Positions 34,262 to 46,789 of a stretch of DNA of 64,000 nucleotides are shown in pieces (the first letter of the stretch is position 1; every line of letters begins with the position of its first letter). The position numbers and the translations under genes are program-made. The DNA is from Tragulus kanchil (taxonomy: Eukaryota; Chordata; Mammalia; Artiodactyla; Tragulidae). The notes beneath the pieces were generated by a model. It saw only the letters and a list, made by a program, of their open reading frames with translations, ran no database searches and had not been told where the DNA came from. The stretch covers positions 1,674,001 to 1,738,000 of the forward strand of contig JAIOJX010000004.1 in assembly GCA_022376925.1 (NCBI GenBank). Reading direction: 5' to 3'.

Positions 34262-36578
34262 AAAAATGTAATAATAATAATGAAAAGGCATAGAAATACT
34301 GCACAAATGAAGGAACAATCTATGAACACACAAGTCCAAATAAATGAAGAGGAATTTTACAAACTTTCTGAAAGAGAATTCAGGATACATATAGTAAAAA
34401 GGTAAAAATATAGGAAAATATAGTATAATATATATATATAGTAAAAATATAGTAAAAAATTGAAAAAAATATTAGAGAAAATGCAAGAATCAACTAACAC
34501 ACTGAACAAAGAAAAACAAGAACTTATAAGATAACAGAGACAAACAACTCAATTGCTGCACTTAAAAATACTCTAGAAGGAATCAAGAGCAGAGTATCCC
34601 AGGATAGATTGGTGGAAATAACTGCTGAAGAACAGAATAAAGCTCAAAGAATGAAAAGAGCTGAGGATAGTCCCAGCAACCTCTGGGATAATATCAGACG
34701 CACCAACATTCAAATCATAGGGGCTCCAGAAGAAGAAGAAAAAAAAAGAAAGTGAATGAGAAAAATTTTGAAGTGATTATAGTTGAATACTTCTGCAACA
34801 TGGGGAAGGAAATATTCAATCAAGTCAGAGAAGCACAAACAGTCCCATACAGGATAAACTCTAGGAGAAACACACCGAGACACATTAATTACGCTAACAC
34901 AAATTAAATAAAGAAAGAATATTAAAAGCAGAAAGGGGGAAAAAAAAAACAGCAAGGGAAAAGCAACATGTGAAATACAAGGGAAACCCCATACATTTAA
35001 CAGCTGATCTTTTAGCAGAAATTTTGCAGGCCAGAAGGGGAAAGGAAAGATATATTTAAAGTACTGTAAAGCAAAAAAATCTACAACCAAGATTACTCTA
35101 ACTGGAAAGGGATCTTGTTCAAAACTGATGGAGAAATCAAAAACTTTACAGACTCACACAAGTTAAGAGAATTTAGTACCACCAAATCAACCTGACAACA
35201 AATGTTAAAGGGACATATATAGTCAGCAAATACAAGAGAAGAAGAAGATCTACAAAACAAACCCTAAACATTTAAGAAGATGGCAATAGGAGCATTTGTA
35301 TCAATAATTACTTTAAACGTAAATGGATTAAGTGCACCAACCAAAAGACAAAGACTAACTGAGTGGGTAAAAAAACAAGATGCATATATATGTTTATAAG
35401 AAACCCACTTCAGACCAAAAATGTAATAATAATAATGAAAAGGCATAGAAATACTGCACAAATGAAGGAACAATCTATGAACACACAAGTCCAAATAAAT
35501 GAAGAGGAATTTTACAAACTTTCTGAAAGAGAATTCAGGATACATATAGTAAAAAGGTAAAAATATAGGAAAATATAGTATAATATATATATATAGTAAA
35601 AATATAGTAAAAAATTGAAAAAAATATTAGAGAAAATGCAAGAATCAACTAACACACTGAACAAAGAAAAACAAGAACTTATAAGATAACAGAGACAAAC
35701 AACTCAATTGCTGCACTTAAAAATACTCTAGAAGGAATCAAGAGCAGAGTATCCCAGGATAGATTGGTGGAAATAACTGCTGAAGAACAGAATAAAGCTC
35801 AAAGAATGAAAAGAGCTGAGGATAGTCCCAGCAACCTCTGGGATAATATCAGACGCACCAACATTCAAATCATAGGGGCTCCAGAAGAAGAAGAAAAAAA
35901 AAGAAAGTGAATGAGAAAAATTTTGAAGTGATTATAGTTGAATACTTCTGCAACATGGGGAAGGAAATATTCAATCAAGTCAGAGAAGCACAAACAGTCC
36001 CATACAGGATAAACTCTAGGAGAAACACACCGAGACACATTAATTACGCTAACACAAATTAAATAAAGAAAGAATATTAAAAGCAGAAAGGGGGAAAAAA
36101 AAAACAGCAAGGGAAAAGCAACATGTGAAATACAAGGGAAACCCCATACATTTAACAGCTGATCTTTTAGCAGAAATTTTGCAGGCCAGAAGGGAATGGA
36201 AAGATATATTTAAAGTACTGTAAAGCAAAAAAATCTACAACCAAGATTACTCTAACTGGAAAGGGATCTTGTTCAAAACTGATGGAGAAATCAAAAACTT
36301 TACAGACTCACACAAGTTAAGAGAATTTAGTACCACCAAATCAACCTGACAACAAATGTTAAAGGGACATATATAGTCAGCAAATACAAGAGAAGAAGAA
36401 GATCTACAAAACAAACCCTAAACATTTAAGAAGATGGCAATAGGAGCATTTGTATCAATAATTACTTTAAACGTAAATGGATTAAGTGCACCAACCAAAA
36501 GACAAAGACTAACTGAGTGGGTAAAAAAACAAGATGCATATATATGCTGTTTATAAGAAACCCACTTCAGACCAAAAG
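34262..36578. repeat. Tandem duplication 11 (spacing about 1153-1155 bp), spans L1 ORF1
   Basis: 34262-35420 recurs at 35417-36578. It doubles the whole ORF1 and the start of ORF2. A 2-bp difference (ATATGTTTATAAG versus ATATGCTGTTTATAAG) and GGGGAAAGG versus GGGAATGG near 36192 separate the copies. Confidence 0.95.
34280..35210 (+). pseudogene. LINE-1 ORF1 (first copy), broken
   Basis: ORF1p is the L1 RNA-binding trimeric protein. The ATG at 34280 starts MKRHRNTAQMKEQSMNTQVQ, with SEREFRIHIVK before a frame break near 34400. Downstream the conserved RRM-type segment can be followed in other frames: NLWDNIRRTNIQIIGAPEEE near 34680-34740 and the GKEIFNQVREAQTVPYRINS region near 34803-34865, ending around 35210 after FSTTKST. 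A TATATA-rich interruption at 34415-34445 and several frameshifts disable it. The artefactual second copy is at about 35435-36367. Confidence 0.85.
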
Positions 36579-38434
36579 ACACATGTAGACTAAAAGTGAG
36601 AGGATGGAAAACATATACCATGCAAATGGAAACCAAAAGAAAGCTGAAGTAGCAATCCTCATATCATACAAAATGGACGTTAAAATAAAGAAGGTTATAA
36701 GAGACAAGGCAGGACACTACATAATGATCAAGGGATCAATCCAAGAGGAAGACATAACACTTATAAATATCTATGCACCCAACTTAGGAGCACCTCAAAA
36801 CACAAGGCAAACACTATCAGACATTAAAGGAAGGAAGGAAGTAACACAATTATAGTAGGAGACTTTAACACTCCACTGACACCAATGGACAGATGATCAA
36901 AACAGAAAATTAATGAGGAAACACAAGCCTTAAATGATACATTAGATGAAATGGATCTCATCGATATCTTTAGGACTTTCTGTCCAAATGCAGAAGTATA
37001 TTCATTTTCTTCTCAAGTGCACACGGAACATTCTCCAGAATAGATCACAACCTGGGTCACAAATTAAACCTCAGTAAATTTAAGAAAATTGAAATTATAT
37101 CAACCATCTTTTCTGACCACAATGCTATGTGACTAGATATAAATTACGAGAAAAAAACTGTAAAAAACACAAACACAAACATTAAGCAATGTATTGCTTA
37201 ATGGAGATTAAGCAATACATTTCTAAATAATGAACAGATTACAAAAGAATCAAAAGGCAAATTTAAAAATTCCTAAAGGAAAATGATAATGAAAACACAA
37301 CTAAAAATCTATGGGATGCAGCAAGAGGGGAGTTCATAGCAATACAATCCTACCTCAAGAAACAAGAAAAACATCAAAAAAGACAAGCTAACTTTACACT
37401 TTAAACAACTAGAAAAGAAGATCTACAAAACAAACCCTAAACATTTAAGAAGATGGCAATAGGAGCATTTGTATCAATAATTACTTTAAACGTAAATGGA
37501 TTAAGTGCACCAACCAAAAGACAAAGACTAACTGAGTGGGTAAAAAAACAAGATGCATATATATGCTGTTTATAAGAAACCCACTTCAGACCAAAAGACA
37601 CATGTAGACTAAAAGTGAGAGGATGGAAAACATATACCATGCAAATGGAAACCAAAAGAAAGCTGAAGTAGCAATCCTCATATCATACAAAATGGACGTT
37701 AAAATAAAGAAGGTTATAAGAGACAAGGCAGGACACTACATAATGATCAAGGGATCAATCCAAGAGGAAGACATAACACTTATAAATATCTATGCACCCA
37801 ACTTAGGAGCACCTCAAAACACAAGGCAAACACTATCAGACATTAAAGGAAGGAAGGAAGTAACACAATTATAGTAGGAGACTTTAACACTCCACTGACA
37901 CCAATGGACAGATGATCAAAACAGAAAATTAATGAGGAAACACAAGCCTTAAATGATACATTAGATGAAATGGATCTCATCGATATCTTTAGGACTTTCT
38001 GTCCAAATGCAGAAGTATATTCATTTTCTTCTCAAGTGCACACGGAACATTCTCCAGAATAGATCACAACCTGGGTCACAAATTAAACCTCAGTAAATTT
38101 AAGAAAATTGAAATTATATCAACCATCTTTTCTGACCACAATGCTATGTGACTAGATATAAATTACGAGAAAAAAACTGTAAAAAACACAAACACAAACA
38201 TTAAGCAATGTATTGCTTAATGGAGATTAAGCAATACATTTCTAAATAATGAACAGATTACAAAAGAATCAAAAGGCAAATTTAAAAATTCCTAAAGGAA
38301 AATGATAATGAAAACACAACTAAAAATCTATGGGATGCAGCAAGAGGGGAGTTCATAGCAATACAATCCTACCTCAAGAAACAAGAAAAACATCAAAAAA
38401 GACAAGCTAACTTTACACTTTAAACAACTAGAAA
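36397..38434. repeat. Tandem duplication 12 (spacing 1019 bp), L1 ORF2 endonuclease region
   Basis: 36397-37415 recurs at 37416-38434 with no visible internal difference and AGAAAAGAAG microhomology at the junction. Shortest spacing of the 21 duplications. Confidence 0.95.
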
Positions 38435-41400
38435 AAGAAGAACAACAACCAAAAAAAAAAAAAAAATTCTAAAGTTAGCTGAAGAAGAGAAATCATAAAG
38501 ATCAGAGGAGAAATAAATGAAAAAGAAATGAAAGAAACAATAATAAAGATAAATAAATCGAGAAGATGGTTCTTTGAAAAGATTAACAAAATTGACAAAC
38601 CTTTAGCCATACTCATCAAGAAAAAAGAGAGAAGAGCCAAATCAAAATTAGAAATGAAAAAGGAGAGGCTACAACAGACAATACAGAAATACAAAGGTTT
38701 ATAAGAGATTATTAAGAACAACTATATGGCAACAAAATGAACAACCTGGAAGAAATGGACAGATCCTTAGATAAGTGCAACCTTCCAAGACTGAATCAGG
38801 AAGAAACAGAAAGTATGAACAATCCAATTACAAGCACTGAAATTGAATCTGTGATCAAAAATCTCCCCAAAAATAAAAGCCCAGGGCAAATGGCTTCACA
38901 GGTGAATTCTATCAATCATTTAGAGAAGATCTATTCCCTCTCCTTCTAAAACTCTTTCAAAAAATAACACAGGAAGGAACACTTCCAAACTCATTCTATG
39001 AAGCTCACTCTGATACCAAAACCAGGCAAGGACAACACAAAAAAGAAAATTACTGGCCGATATCACTGATGAATATAGATGCAAAATCCTCAACAAAATT
39101 CTAACAATCATAATTCAGCAATACATCAAAAAGCTCATACATCATGACAAGTTGGGTTTATTCCAGGCATGCAAGGATTATTCAATATTTGTAAATCAAT
39201 CAATGTGACATACCATATTCACAGACTGAAAAATGAAAATCACAGGATAATCTCAATAGATGCAGAAAATACCTTTGATAAAATCCAGCATCCATTATGA
39301 TAAAAAAAACTCTTCAAAATATGGTCATAGAATGAAACTACCTCAACATAATGAAAGTCATATATGATAAAACCAAACATAATTCTCAATGGTGAAAAAC
39401 TGAAAGCATTCCATCTAAGATCAGGAACAAGACAGGAGTGTCCACTCTTACCACTATTGTTCAATATATTCTTGGAAGTTCTAGCTACAGCAGTTAGAGA
39501 AGAAGATGAAATAAAAGGAATTCAGATCGGAAAAGAAGTAAAACTCTCACTGTTTGCAGATGACATGATACTATACATAGAAAACCCTAAGATCCTATCA
39601 GAAAATTACTAGAGTTAATCAGTGAATTTAACAAAGTTGCAGGATACAAAATCAATAGATAGAAGTTACTTGCATTTCTATATACTGGCAATGAAAAATC
39701 AGAAAGAGAAACCAAGGAAGCAAACTCATTCACCATTGCAACAAAAAGAATAAAATATCTAAGAATAAACCTATCAAAGGAGACAAAAGAACTCTACACA
39801 GAAAATTATAAGACACTGATGAAAGAAATCAAAGAAGACATACACAGATGTAGAGATATTCCATGTTCTTGGGCTGGAAGAACAAATATCATAAAAATGA
39901 CTATACTACCAAATGTAATCTACAGATTCAGTGCAGTCCCTATGAAATTACCAATGGCATTTTTCACAGAACTAGAACAAAAAATATCATAATTCATATG
40001 GAAACACAAAAGACCCTGGATAGCCAAAGGAGCTTTGAGAAAGAAAAACGAAGCTAGAGGAATCAACCTTCCTGATTTCAAAGTGGCAGTCATGGAGACA
40101 GTATGGTACTGGCACAAAAACAGAAATATAGACTAATGGAACAAAATAGAGAGCCCAGAGATTAACCCACACACTTATGGGTACCTTATGTTTGACAAAG
40201 GAGGAAAGAATATACAATGGGGCAAAGACAGTCTCTCCAATAAGTGGTGCTGGGAAAACTGGAAAGCTACATGTAAAAGAATGAAGTTTGAACACTACCT
40301 AGCACCATACACACAGATAAACTCAAAATGGATTAAAGACCTAACTGTAAAACCAGAAACCATAAAACTCTTGGAGGAAAACATAAGCAGAACACTCAAT
40401 GCCATAAATCAAAGCAGGATCTTCTATGACCCACCTCCTAGAGTAATGGAAATAAAGACAAAAATATACAACTGGGACCTAATTAAACTTAAAGATTTTG
40501 CACAGCCAAAGAAACTATAAATAAGGTGAAAAGACAACCTTCAAAATGGGGGAAATAATAGCAAATGAAAATAACCAACAAAGAATTAATTTCAAAAATA
40601 TACAAGCAGCTCAGACAACTCAACACCAAAAAAAGCAACCCAATCAAGAAATTAGAAAAAACTTAAACAGACATCTCTCCAAAGAAGACATACACATGGC
40701 TAATAAACATGAAAAGATGCTCAACATTGCTCATTGGTAGAGAAATGCAAATCAAAACTACAATGAAATATCACCTCACACCAATCAGAATGGCCATCAT
40801 CAGAAAGTGTACAAACAATAAGGCTTCTCTGGTGGTCCAGTGGGTAAAGAGTCTACCTTGCAGTGCAAGAGGCACCAGTTAGATCCCTAACCTGGGAAGA
40901 TCCCACATGCTGCAGAATGGCTGGACCAGTGTGTCCAGTTATGAGCCAGTGCTCTGGAGCTCATGCACCCAATGTCAGTGCTCTGCAACAAGAGGCCACT
41001 ACAGTGGGAGGCCCACACATGCCAAACAATAAAGATGGGTGAAATTTTTAAAAATAAAATTTAAAAAAAGTCTACAAACAATAAATGGTGGAAAGGTTGT
41101 GGAGAAAAGGGAACCCTCTTATACTGTTGGTGGGAATGTAAACTGATACAGACACTATGGAAGACAGTATGGAGATTCCTCAAAAAACTAAGAATAGAAC
41201 CACCATATGACCCAGCATATACCACTACTAGGTATATACCCTGAAGAAATCAAAATTGAAAGAGACACATGTACCCCATTGTTCATTGCAGCAGTATTTA
41301 CAATAGCTAGGACATGGTAACCTAGATGCTCATCAACAGATAAATGGATAAAGAAGCTGTGGTACATATATACAATAAAAATAATAAAAAGAAATGCATT

Positions 41401-41508
41401 TCAATCAGTTCTAATGAGGTGGATGAATTTAGAACCTATTATAGAGTCAAGTATTTCAGAGAGAGAAAGATAAAATATTGTATACTGACACATATACATG
41501 GAATCTAG
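37453..41508 (+). pseudogene. LINE-1 ORF2 (endonuclease and reverse transcriptase), broken
   Basis: The ATG at 37453 begins MAIGAFVSIITLNVNGLSAP, the N-terminus of the apurinic-type endonuclease; truncated duplicates start at 35280 and 36434. Endonuclease motifs such as ETHF (after a stop), INIYAPN (37779-37799) and SDHNAM (about 38133-38150) are visible across frames. The reverse transcriptase has [19 protein letters not shown] (about 39433) and [12 protein letters not shown] (39557 onward). The CX3CX7HX4C region is split by a nested SINE near 40.8-41.1 kb, and the stop is at 41506-41508. Numerous stops and frameshifts: dead. Confidence 0.88.
40822..41072 (+). mobile_element. CHR-2-like SINE nested in the L1 ORF2, with 12-bp target-site duplication
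   Basis: Plus-strand SINE starting AGGCTTCTCTGGTGGTCCAG and ending with CACATGCCAAACAATAAAGA and an A/T-rich tail. It interrupts ORF2 between FRKCTNN and the continuation [12 protein letters not shown]. Perfect target-site duplication TACAAACAATAA at 40810-40821 and 41073-41084. The order of insertion is therefore L1 first, SINE later. Confidence 0.94.
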
Positions 41509-42000
41509 AAAGACGGTGCTGATACATGCATACACAGAGCAGCAGTGGAGAGGTGAACATGGAGAACAGTCTTATGAACATTGGGGTGAACAGCTGTACA
41601 GACAGAGGGAGAGGAATATGCTGTGGCACTAGGGAATCTCAAACAGGTGCTCTGTGGTGACCTGGAGGGGTGAGATGAGAAGGAAGATGGTGAGGGGGAG
41701 GTCCAGGGAGGGGGATATATGTATACCTATGGCAGATTCAGGTCAATGTGTGACAGTAAAGAACAAAACTCTGTAAAAATAAATAAATAAATAAAGGAGC
41801 AAAGAAATTAAGTGGGCCCCAGACTAACTGAAAACAAACTTGGAAAGACTCAGCATCCCATACATATCCCTAAAGCCTTTCTATAAAGAACTCCCAAAGT
41901 AAAATTTAGTTTCCAGCCATTAAGAGTAGAAAAAGGAATTAACTAATTTCCATTATTGATCTATGGTATCTCAGGTTCAGTGGATTTTGTGAAACTGTGA

Positions 42001-42198
42001 GTGTGTGCTAAGTCACTTCAGTGTGTCCTTCTTTTTGCTTCCCCACGTGCTGTAGCATGCCAGAATCCTCTGTCCATGGGATTCTCCAGGCAAGAATATT
42101 GGAGTGGATTGTCATGCCCTCTACCAGGGGATCATCCAAATCCAGGGATTGAACCCACATCTCTTATATCTCCTACATTAGCAGGTAGGTTCTTTACC
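42001..42198 (-). mobile_element. BOV-A2 SINE, truncated by duplication 13
   Basis: Minus-strand BOV-A2 (plus cues GTGTGTGCTAAGTCACTTCA, CCAGGCAAGAATATTGGAGT, GGGATTGAACCCACATCTCT). The head is cut at TTCTTTACCA, where L1 sequence restarts. Confidence 0.92.
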
Positions 42199-42917
42199 AA
42201 ACAATAAATGCTGGAGAGGGTGTGAAGAAAAGGGAACCCTCTTACACTGTTGGTGGAATGTAAACTGATGCTACCACTATGGAAGACAGTATGGATATTC
42301 CTCAAAAAACTAAGAATAGAACCACCATATGACCCAGCAATCCTAATACTAGGCATATACCTTGAGGAAATCAAAATAGAAAGAGACACATGTACCCCAT
42401 TGTTCATTGCAGCAGTATTTACAATAGCTAGGACATGGTAACCTAGATGCTCATCAACAGATAAATGGATAAAGAAGCTGTGGTACATATATACAATAAA
42501 AATAATAAAAAGAAATGCATTTCAATCAGTTCTAATGAGGTGGATGAATTTAGAACCTATTATAGAGTCAAGTATTTCAGAGAGAGAAAGATAAAATATT
42601 GTATACTGACACATATACATGGAATCTAGAAAGACGGTGCTGATACATGCATACACAGAGCAGCAGTGGAGAGGTGAACATGGAGAACAGTCTTATGAAC
42701 ATTGGGGTGAACAGCTGTACAGACAGAGGGAGAGGAATATGCTGTGGCACTAGGGAATCTCAAACAGGTGCTCTGTGGTGACCTGGAGGGGTGAGATGAG
42801 AAGGAAGATGGTGAGGGGGAGGTCCAGGGAGGGGGATATATGTATACCTATGGCAGATTCAGGTCAATGTGTGACAGTAAAGAACAAAACTCTGTAAAAA
42901 TAAATAAATAAATAAAG
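42199..42917 (+). mobile_element. LINE-1 3' end, duplicate of 41078-41796
   Basis: Repeat of the end of the full-length L1 created by duplication 13. It starts mid-ORF2 at AACAATAAATGCTGGAGAGG with no insertion signature, and directly follows a broken SINE. Confidence 0.9.
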
Positions 42918-43121
42918 GAGCAAAGAAATTAAGTGGGCCCCAGACTAACTGAAAACAAACTTGGAAAGACTCAGCATCCCATACATATCCCTAAAGCCTT
43001 TCTATAAAGAACTCCCAAAGTAAAATTTAGTTTCCAGCCATTAAGAGTAGAAAAAGGAATTAACTAATTTCCATTATTGATCTATGGTATCTCAGGTTCA
43101 GTGGATTTTGTGAAACTGTGA

Positions 43122-43342
43122 GTGTGTGCTAAGTCACTTCAGTGTGTCCTTCTTTTTGCTTCCCCACGTGCTGTAGCATGCCAGAATCCTCTGTCCATGG
43201 GATTCTCCAGGCAAGAATATTGGAGTGGATTGTCATGCCCTCTACCAGGGGATCATCCAAATCCAGGGATTGAACCCACATCTCTTATATCTCCTACATT
43301 AGCAGGTAGGTTCTTTACCACTAGTGCCACCTGGGAAGCCCA
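43122..43342 (-). mobile_element. BOV-A2 SINE, complete copy
   Basis: The complete version of the SINE at 42001-42198, ending in CACTAGTGCCACCTGGGAAG CCC. An imperfect target-site duplication is plausible: ATTTTGTGAAACTGTGA before the first copy (41984-42000) and ATTTTGTAAGACTGAGA after this one (43343-43359). Confidence 0.92.
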
Positions 43343-43359
43343 ATTTTGTAAGACTGAGA

Positions 43360-43946
43360 ATCTATAAAACAAAGCCCCTTTTTAAGGAGAAATTATGCCC
43401 AAGTTCTCAAAAATCAACCTGCAAACCTTCTTTGGGGGCCCACGCTACTTCTAAGATAAAAATGATCTGTGTCTGTTAGTGCTGGGACAATATTTCGTCC
43501 CTTAATAAGGCAAAGCCCAGTTGGGCACCTTGTTAAGCCCACAAAGAAGCAAGCAGGTGGCATGGAATCCATGGGTTGGAAGTCTGGAGACCTGAGTTGG
43601 GTGACTAACTCTGATAGAAAGTGTGTGACCTTAATAACTCCGGAACACTGAATGTCATTTCTCTTTTCTGCAAAACAAGACAGTTGGATCTGATGATTCC
43701 CAAGGGCCATATTCAGCTAAAAATAACCAGAGCCAGAACCAGAACAATTTTGTGAGACTGAAGAAGGCAGAGAGAAAAGACTGACAAAGTCACGTGGAAT
43801 AACTTGACAGTGAATAATGAACTGCAGACGCTTTTAGAAACCACTGTAGACTGGTCCTAACCAGCTCTTTGCAGGTCTTGAGTTTCCTGGCTGCTTATGG
43901 TCTGACTTCTTCCAGGTAGAGGGACTGTGGGCTGGGGAAGTGGTCT
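43360..43946. other. Single-copy sequence with a MIR-like relic
   Basis: A plus-strand MIR-type core is suggested at about 43575-43690 (GGAAGTCTGGAGACCTGAGT, GTGTGTGACCTTAATAACTC). No gene is recognised. Confidence 0.5.
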
Positions 43947-44142
43947 CAGTAGATTTTTGCATTAGCTTGCTTTCCTGCCTGCCACCTGGGGCAATGCTTT
44001 TCCTCTTGTTATTCTCAAGACAGCTTTGGCCAATTTGTTACCCTGGACCAGAATGAAGATCTTGAAAGACTTGTGACTTCTCTAAGTTTTTTTTCTTTCT
44101 TTTTTCTCTCTAATGTTTTTAAGTACTACTATTTTTCTTATT

Positions 44143-44293
44143 GGGGCTTCCCAGGAGGCTCCATGATAAAGAATTCACCTGCCAATGCAAGAGATGCAAG
44201 AAACACAGGTTTGATCCCTGGATCAGGAAGATCTGGGGAAGGAAATGGGAACCCACTCCAGTATTCTTGCCAGGAAAATTAGCGTAGCAACTG

Positions 44294-44331
<38 letters not shown>
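44143..44331 (+). mobile_element. BOV-A2/Bov-tA SINE ending in a (CA)n tract
   Basis: Head GGGGCTTCCCAGGAGGCTCC, box-B-like GGTTTGATCCC, then CCCACTCCAGTATTCTTGCC and a (CA)n tail (44295-44325). Target-site duplication around TACTATTTTTCTTATT (44127-44142) and TACTTTTCTTATT (44332-44344). Duplicated at 45296-45484. Confidence 0.92.
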
Positions 44332-44878
44332 TACTTTTCTTATTAACTCATTCCTGGCCTCTGATCACCCTATGTCTCTAGGAACATTGGTGGAAACATA
44401 GTTTTCAGGATGCAGGAGGGTTTGAAAAGAGTAAGATACAGTGAATATCTAAGCCCTAGCTTTGATGCTGACAAGGTGAATAACCTCAAACAGTTCCCTT
44501 CTCCCTGTTGTTATTATTTTGTCCCCTGTCCAAAATCTCTTCTCACATGGCAGCACCCTGTTTTTCACTTGTGGATACACTCCTATTCTATCATTAAATC
44601 CTAAAGTTTATTTGGGACTGACCTTTTACCTAGCTCTCAAGCAAGCTCTTACAGTCTCAATTCAATTGCCATATCCTATCCCTCTGGCCAAAGTGATGGA
44701 CCACGCCTAAGAACCAGAGTTGGTTAGAGCCAATGAGAAGATCTGAGATCTATAAAGGGACTTCTGGAAGAGATAGGTTTGGTATCTGTTTCCTAGATTT
44801 AAAGTAATGAGCATGTGAGGCTTGGAGCTGCTGTTGCCATCTTGCTTTCATGAGTCTGATAGCAAGAAAGCATGTGGG

Positions 44879-45083
44879 GGGCTTTCCTGGTGGTCTAGTG
44901 GGTAAAGAGTCTGCCTTGCAATGCAAAGGGTGCCAGTTAGATCCCTGGCCCGGGGAGATCCCATACGCCATGGATCAGCTGGACCTGTGTGTCCAATCAT
45001 GAGCCAGTGCTCTGGAGTGCATGTGCCCAGAGCCGGTGCTCTGCAGCGAGAGAAGCCACCTCAATGGGAGGCCCACACAGGCC
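44879..45083 (+). mobile_element. CHR-2-like SINE, cut by duplication 14 junction
   Basis: First of three copies of one insertion. Head GGCTTTCCTGGTGGTCTAGT, then TGCCTTGCAATGCAAAGGGT, GCCAGTTAGATCCCTGGCCC, and CCAATCATGAGCCAGTGCTC. It ends at CACACAGGCC because duplication 14 stops there. Confidence 0.92.
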
Positions 45084-45446
45084 CCAAAAATAAACTTTCC
45101 AGTAGATTTTTGCATTAGCTTGCTTTCCTGCCTGCCACCTGGGGCAATGCTTTTCCTCTTGTTATTCTCAAGACAGCTTTGGCCAATTTGTTACCCTGGA
45201 CCAGAATGAAGATCTTGAAAGACTTGTGACTTCTCTAAGTTTTTTTTCTTTCTTTTTTCTCTCTAATGTTTTTAAGTACTACTATTTTTCTTATTGGGGC
45301 TTCCCAGGAGGCTCCATGATAAAGAATTCACCTGCCAATGCAAGAGATGCAAGAAACACAGGTTTGATCCCTGGATCAGGAAGATCTGGGGAAGGAAATG
45401 GGAACCCACTCCAGTATTCTTGCCAGGAAAATTAGCGTAGCAACTG

Positions 45447-45484
<38 letters not shown>

Positions 45485-46031
45485 TACTTTTCTTATTAAC
45501 TCATTCCTGGCCTCTGATCACCCTATGTCTCTAGGAACATTGGTGGAAACATAGTTTTCAGGATGCAGGAGGGTTTGAAAAGAGTAAGATACAGTGAATA
45601 TCTAAGCCCTAGCTTTGATGCTGACAAGGTGAATAACCTCAAACAGTTCCCTTCTCCCTGTTGTTATTATTTTGTCCCCTGTCCAAAATCTCTTCTCACA
45701 TGGCAGCACCCTGTTTTTCACTTGTGGATACACTCCTATTCTATCATTAAATCCTAAAGTTTATTTGGGACTGACCTTTTACCTAGCTCTCAAGCAAGCT
45801 CTTACAGTCTCAATTCAATTGCCATATCCTATCCCTCTGGCCAAAGTGATGGACCACGCCTAAGAACCAGAGTTGGTTAGAGCCAATGAGAAGATCTGAG
45901 ATCTATAAAGGGACTTCTGGAAGAGATAGGTTTGGTATCTGTTTCCTAGATTTAAAGTAATGAGCATGTGAGGCTTGGAGCTGCTGTTGCCATCTTGCTT
46001 TCATGAGTCTGATAGCAAGAAAGCATGTGGG

Positions 46032-46310
46032 GGGCTTTCCTGGTGGTCTAGTGGGTAAAGAGTCTGCCTTGCAATGCAAAGGGTGCCAGTTAGATCCCTG
46101 GCCCGGGGAGATCCCATACGCCATGGATCAGCTGGACCTGTGTGTCCAATCATGAGCCAGTGCTCTGGAGTGCATGTGCCCAGAGCCGGTGCTCTGCAGC
46201 GAGAGAAGCCACCTCAATGGGAGGCCCACACAGGCCAAAGAATTAAGGTAGATTAAAATAAATAAATGAAGGACCAATAAAAGAGGCCAAAATTAAAAAA
46301 AATTAAAAAA
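46032..46310 (+). mobile_element. CHR-2-like SINE with full tail (second copy)
   Basis: Same insertion as 44879-45083 but with its A-rich tail: GGCCAAAGAATTAAGGTAG, AAATAAATAAATGAAGGACC, AATAAAAGAGGCC and A-runs to about 46310. Target-site duplications are not clear. Confidence 0.9.
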
Positions 46311-46789
46311 GAATGCAGGTACATATGAAAACAACAAATACATGAAAAAAAAGCAGAACAAATAGAAAAGTAGAGACATTGTGCATCAGTGACAGTTTTC
46401 TGAGCCTCTAGATCAAACTGTACCTGAAGCCAAAAAGCAGCCCTGGATATGAGCCAATAAAATTGTCTATTTAGGTTGATTTAAACAGAGATTTTGGTCA
46501 CTTGCATGAATAATAACTCTAACTACCATATTTCATGTCTCTGGCAATAATTTCTTCTAATGGAAAATAGCTATTCTATGGATAGTAATTAGCATGGGCC
46601 AGCATAAAGGTATTACCTTTCAGGTGTAGCCATAATTCCAGGGTGTAGCAAAAACAACTTTTCAAAATGCCAAGAAATGATTTCCTCACTGAGTAAGCAT
46701 CAAATTTCATGTTCTCATGAGCATGTTGCACAAAAGCCTTTAGTAGATGTAATTATAATTGTTCATACATAGTATAATTCTGTATTTCT

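Larger units (their letters stand above)
31826..41796 (+). mobile_element. Essentially full-length, decayed LINE-1 (inflated by duplications 10-12)
   Basis: Begins with the ruminant L1 5' UTR start GACCAAGATGGTGGAGTAG at 31827, followed by CAACTAGCTGCTGAAAAACT and GATACCCCACATCCAAGAAC. ORF1 starts at 34280, ORF2 at 35280 (repeated at 36434 and 37453), and the 3' UTR ends in AAATAAATAAATAAATAAAGG near 41796. Collapsing the three internal duplications (about 3.26 kb) and removing the nested SINE leaves about 6.4-6.5 kb, a normal full L1. Possible target-site duplication GAGTAAAGAAA (31811-31821) and GAGCAAAGAAA (41797-41807). Many frameshifts and stops make it inactive. Its 3' UTR differs from the younger L1s in the window. 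Confidence 0.9.
41078..43320. repeat. Tandem duplication 13 (spacing about 1121 bp), mosaic similarity
   Basis: 41078-42199 corresponds to 42199-43320. From about 41262/42385 onward the copies are identical, including the L1 3' UTR and a BOV-A2. The first ~185 bp (41079-41262 versus 42200-42385) differ at roughly one base in ten. The right boundary cuts the BOV-A2. Confidence 0.92.
43947..46236. repeat. Tandem duplication 14 (spacing 1153 bp, 16-bp spacer)
   Basis: 43947-45083 recurs at 45100-46236. The right boundary cuts a CHR-2-like SINE just before its tail. Spacer CCAAAAATAAACTTTC resembles a distorted SINE tail. Confidence 0.95.

Noticed and set aside
44295..44325. (CA)n tract as a regulatory element
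   Set aside because: It is the expanded 3' tail of a BOV-A2 SINE, a common origin of microsatellites in ruminants; no evidence of regulation.
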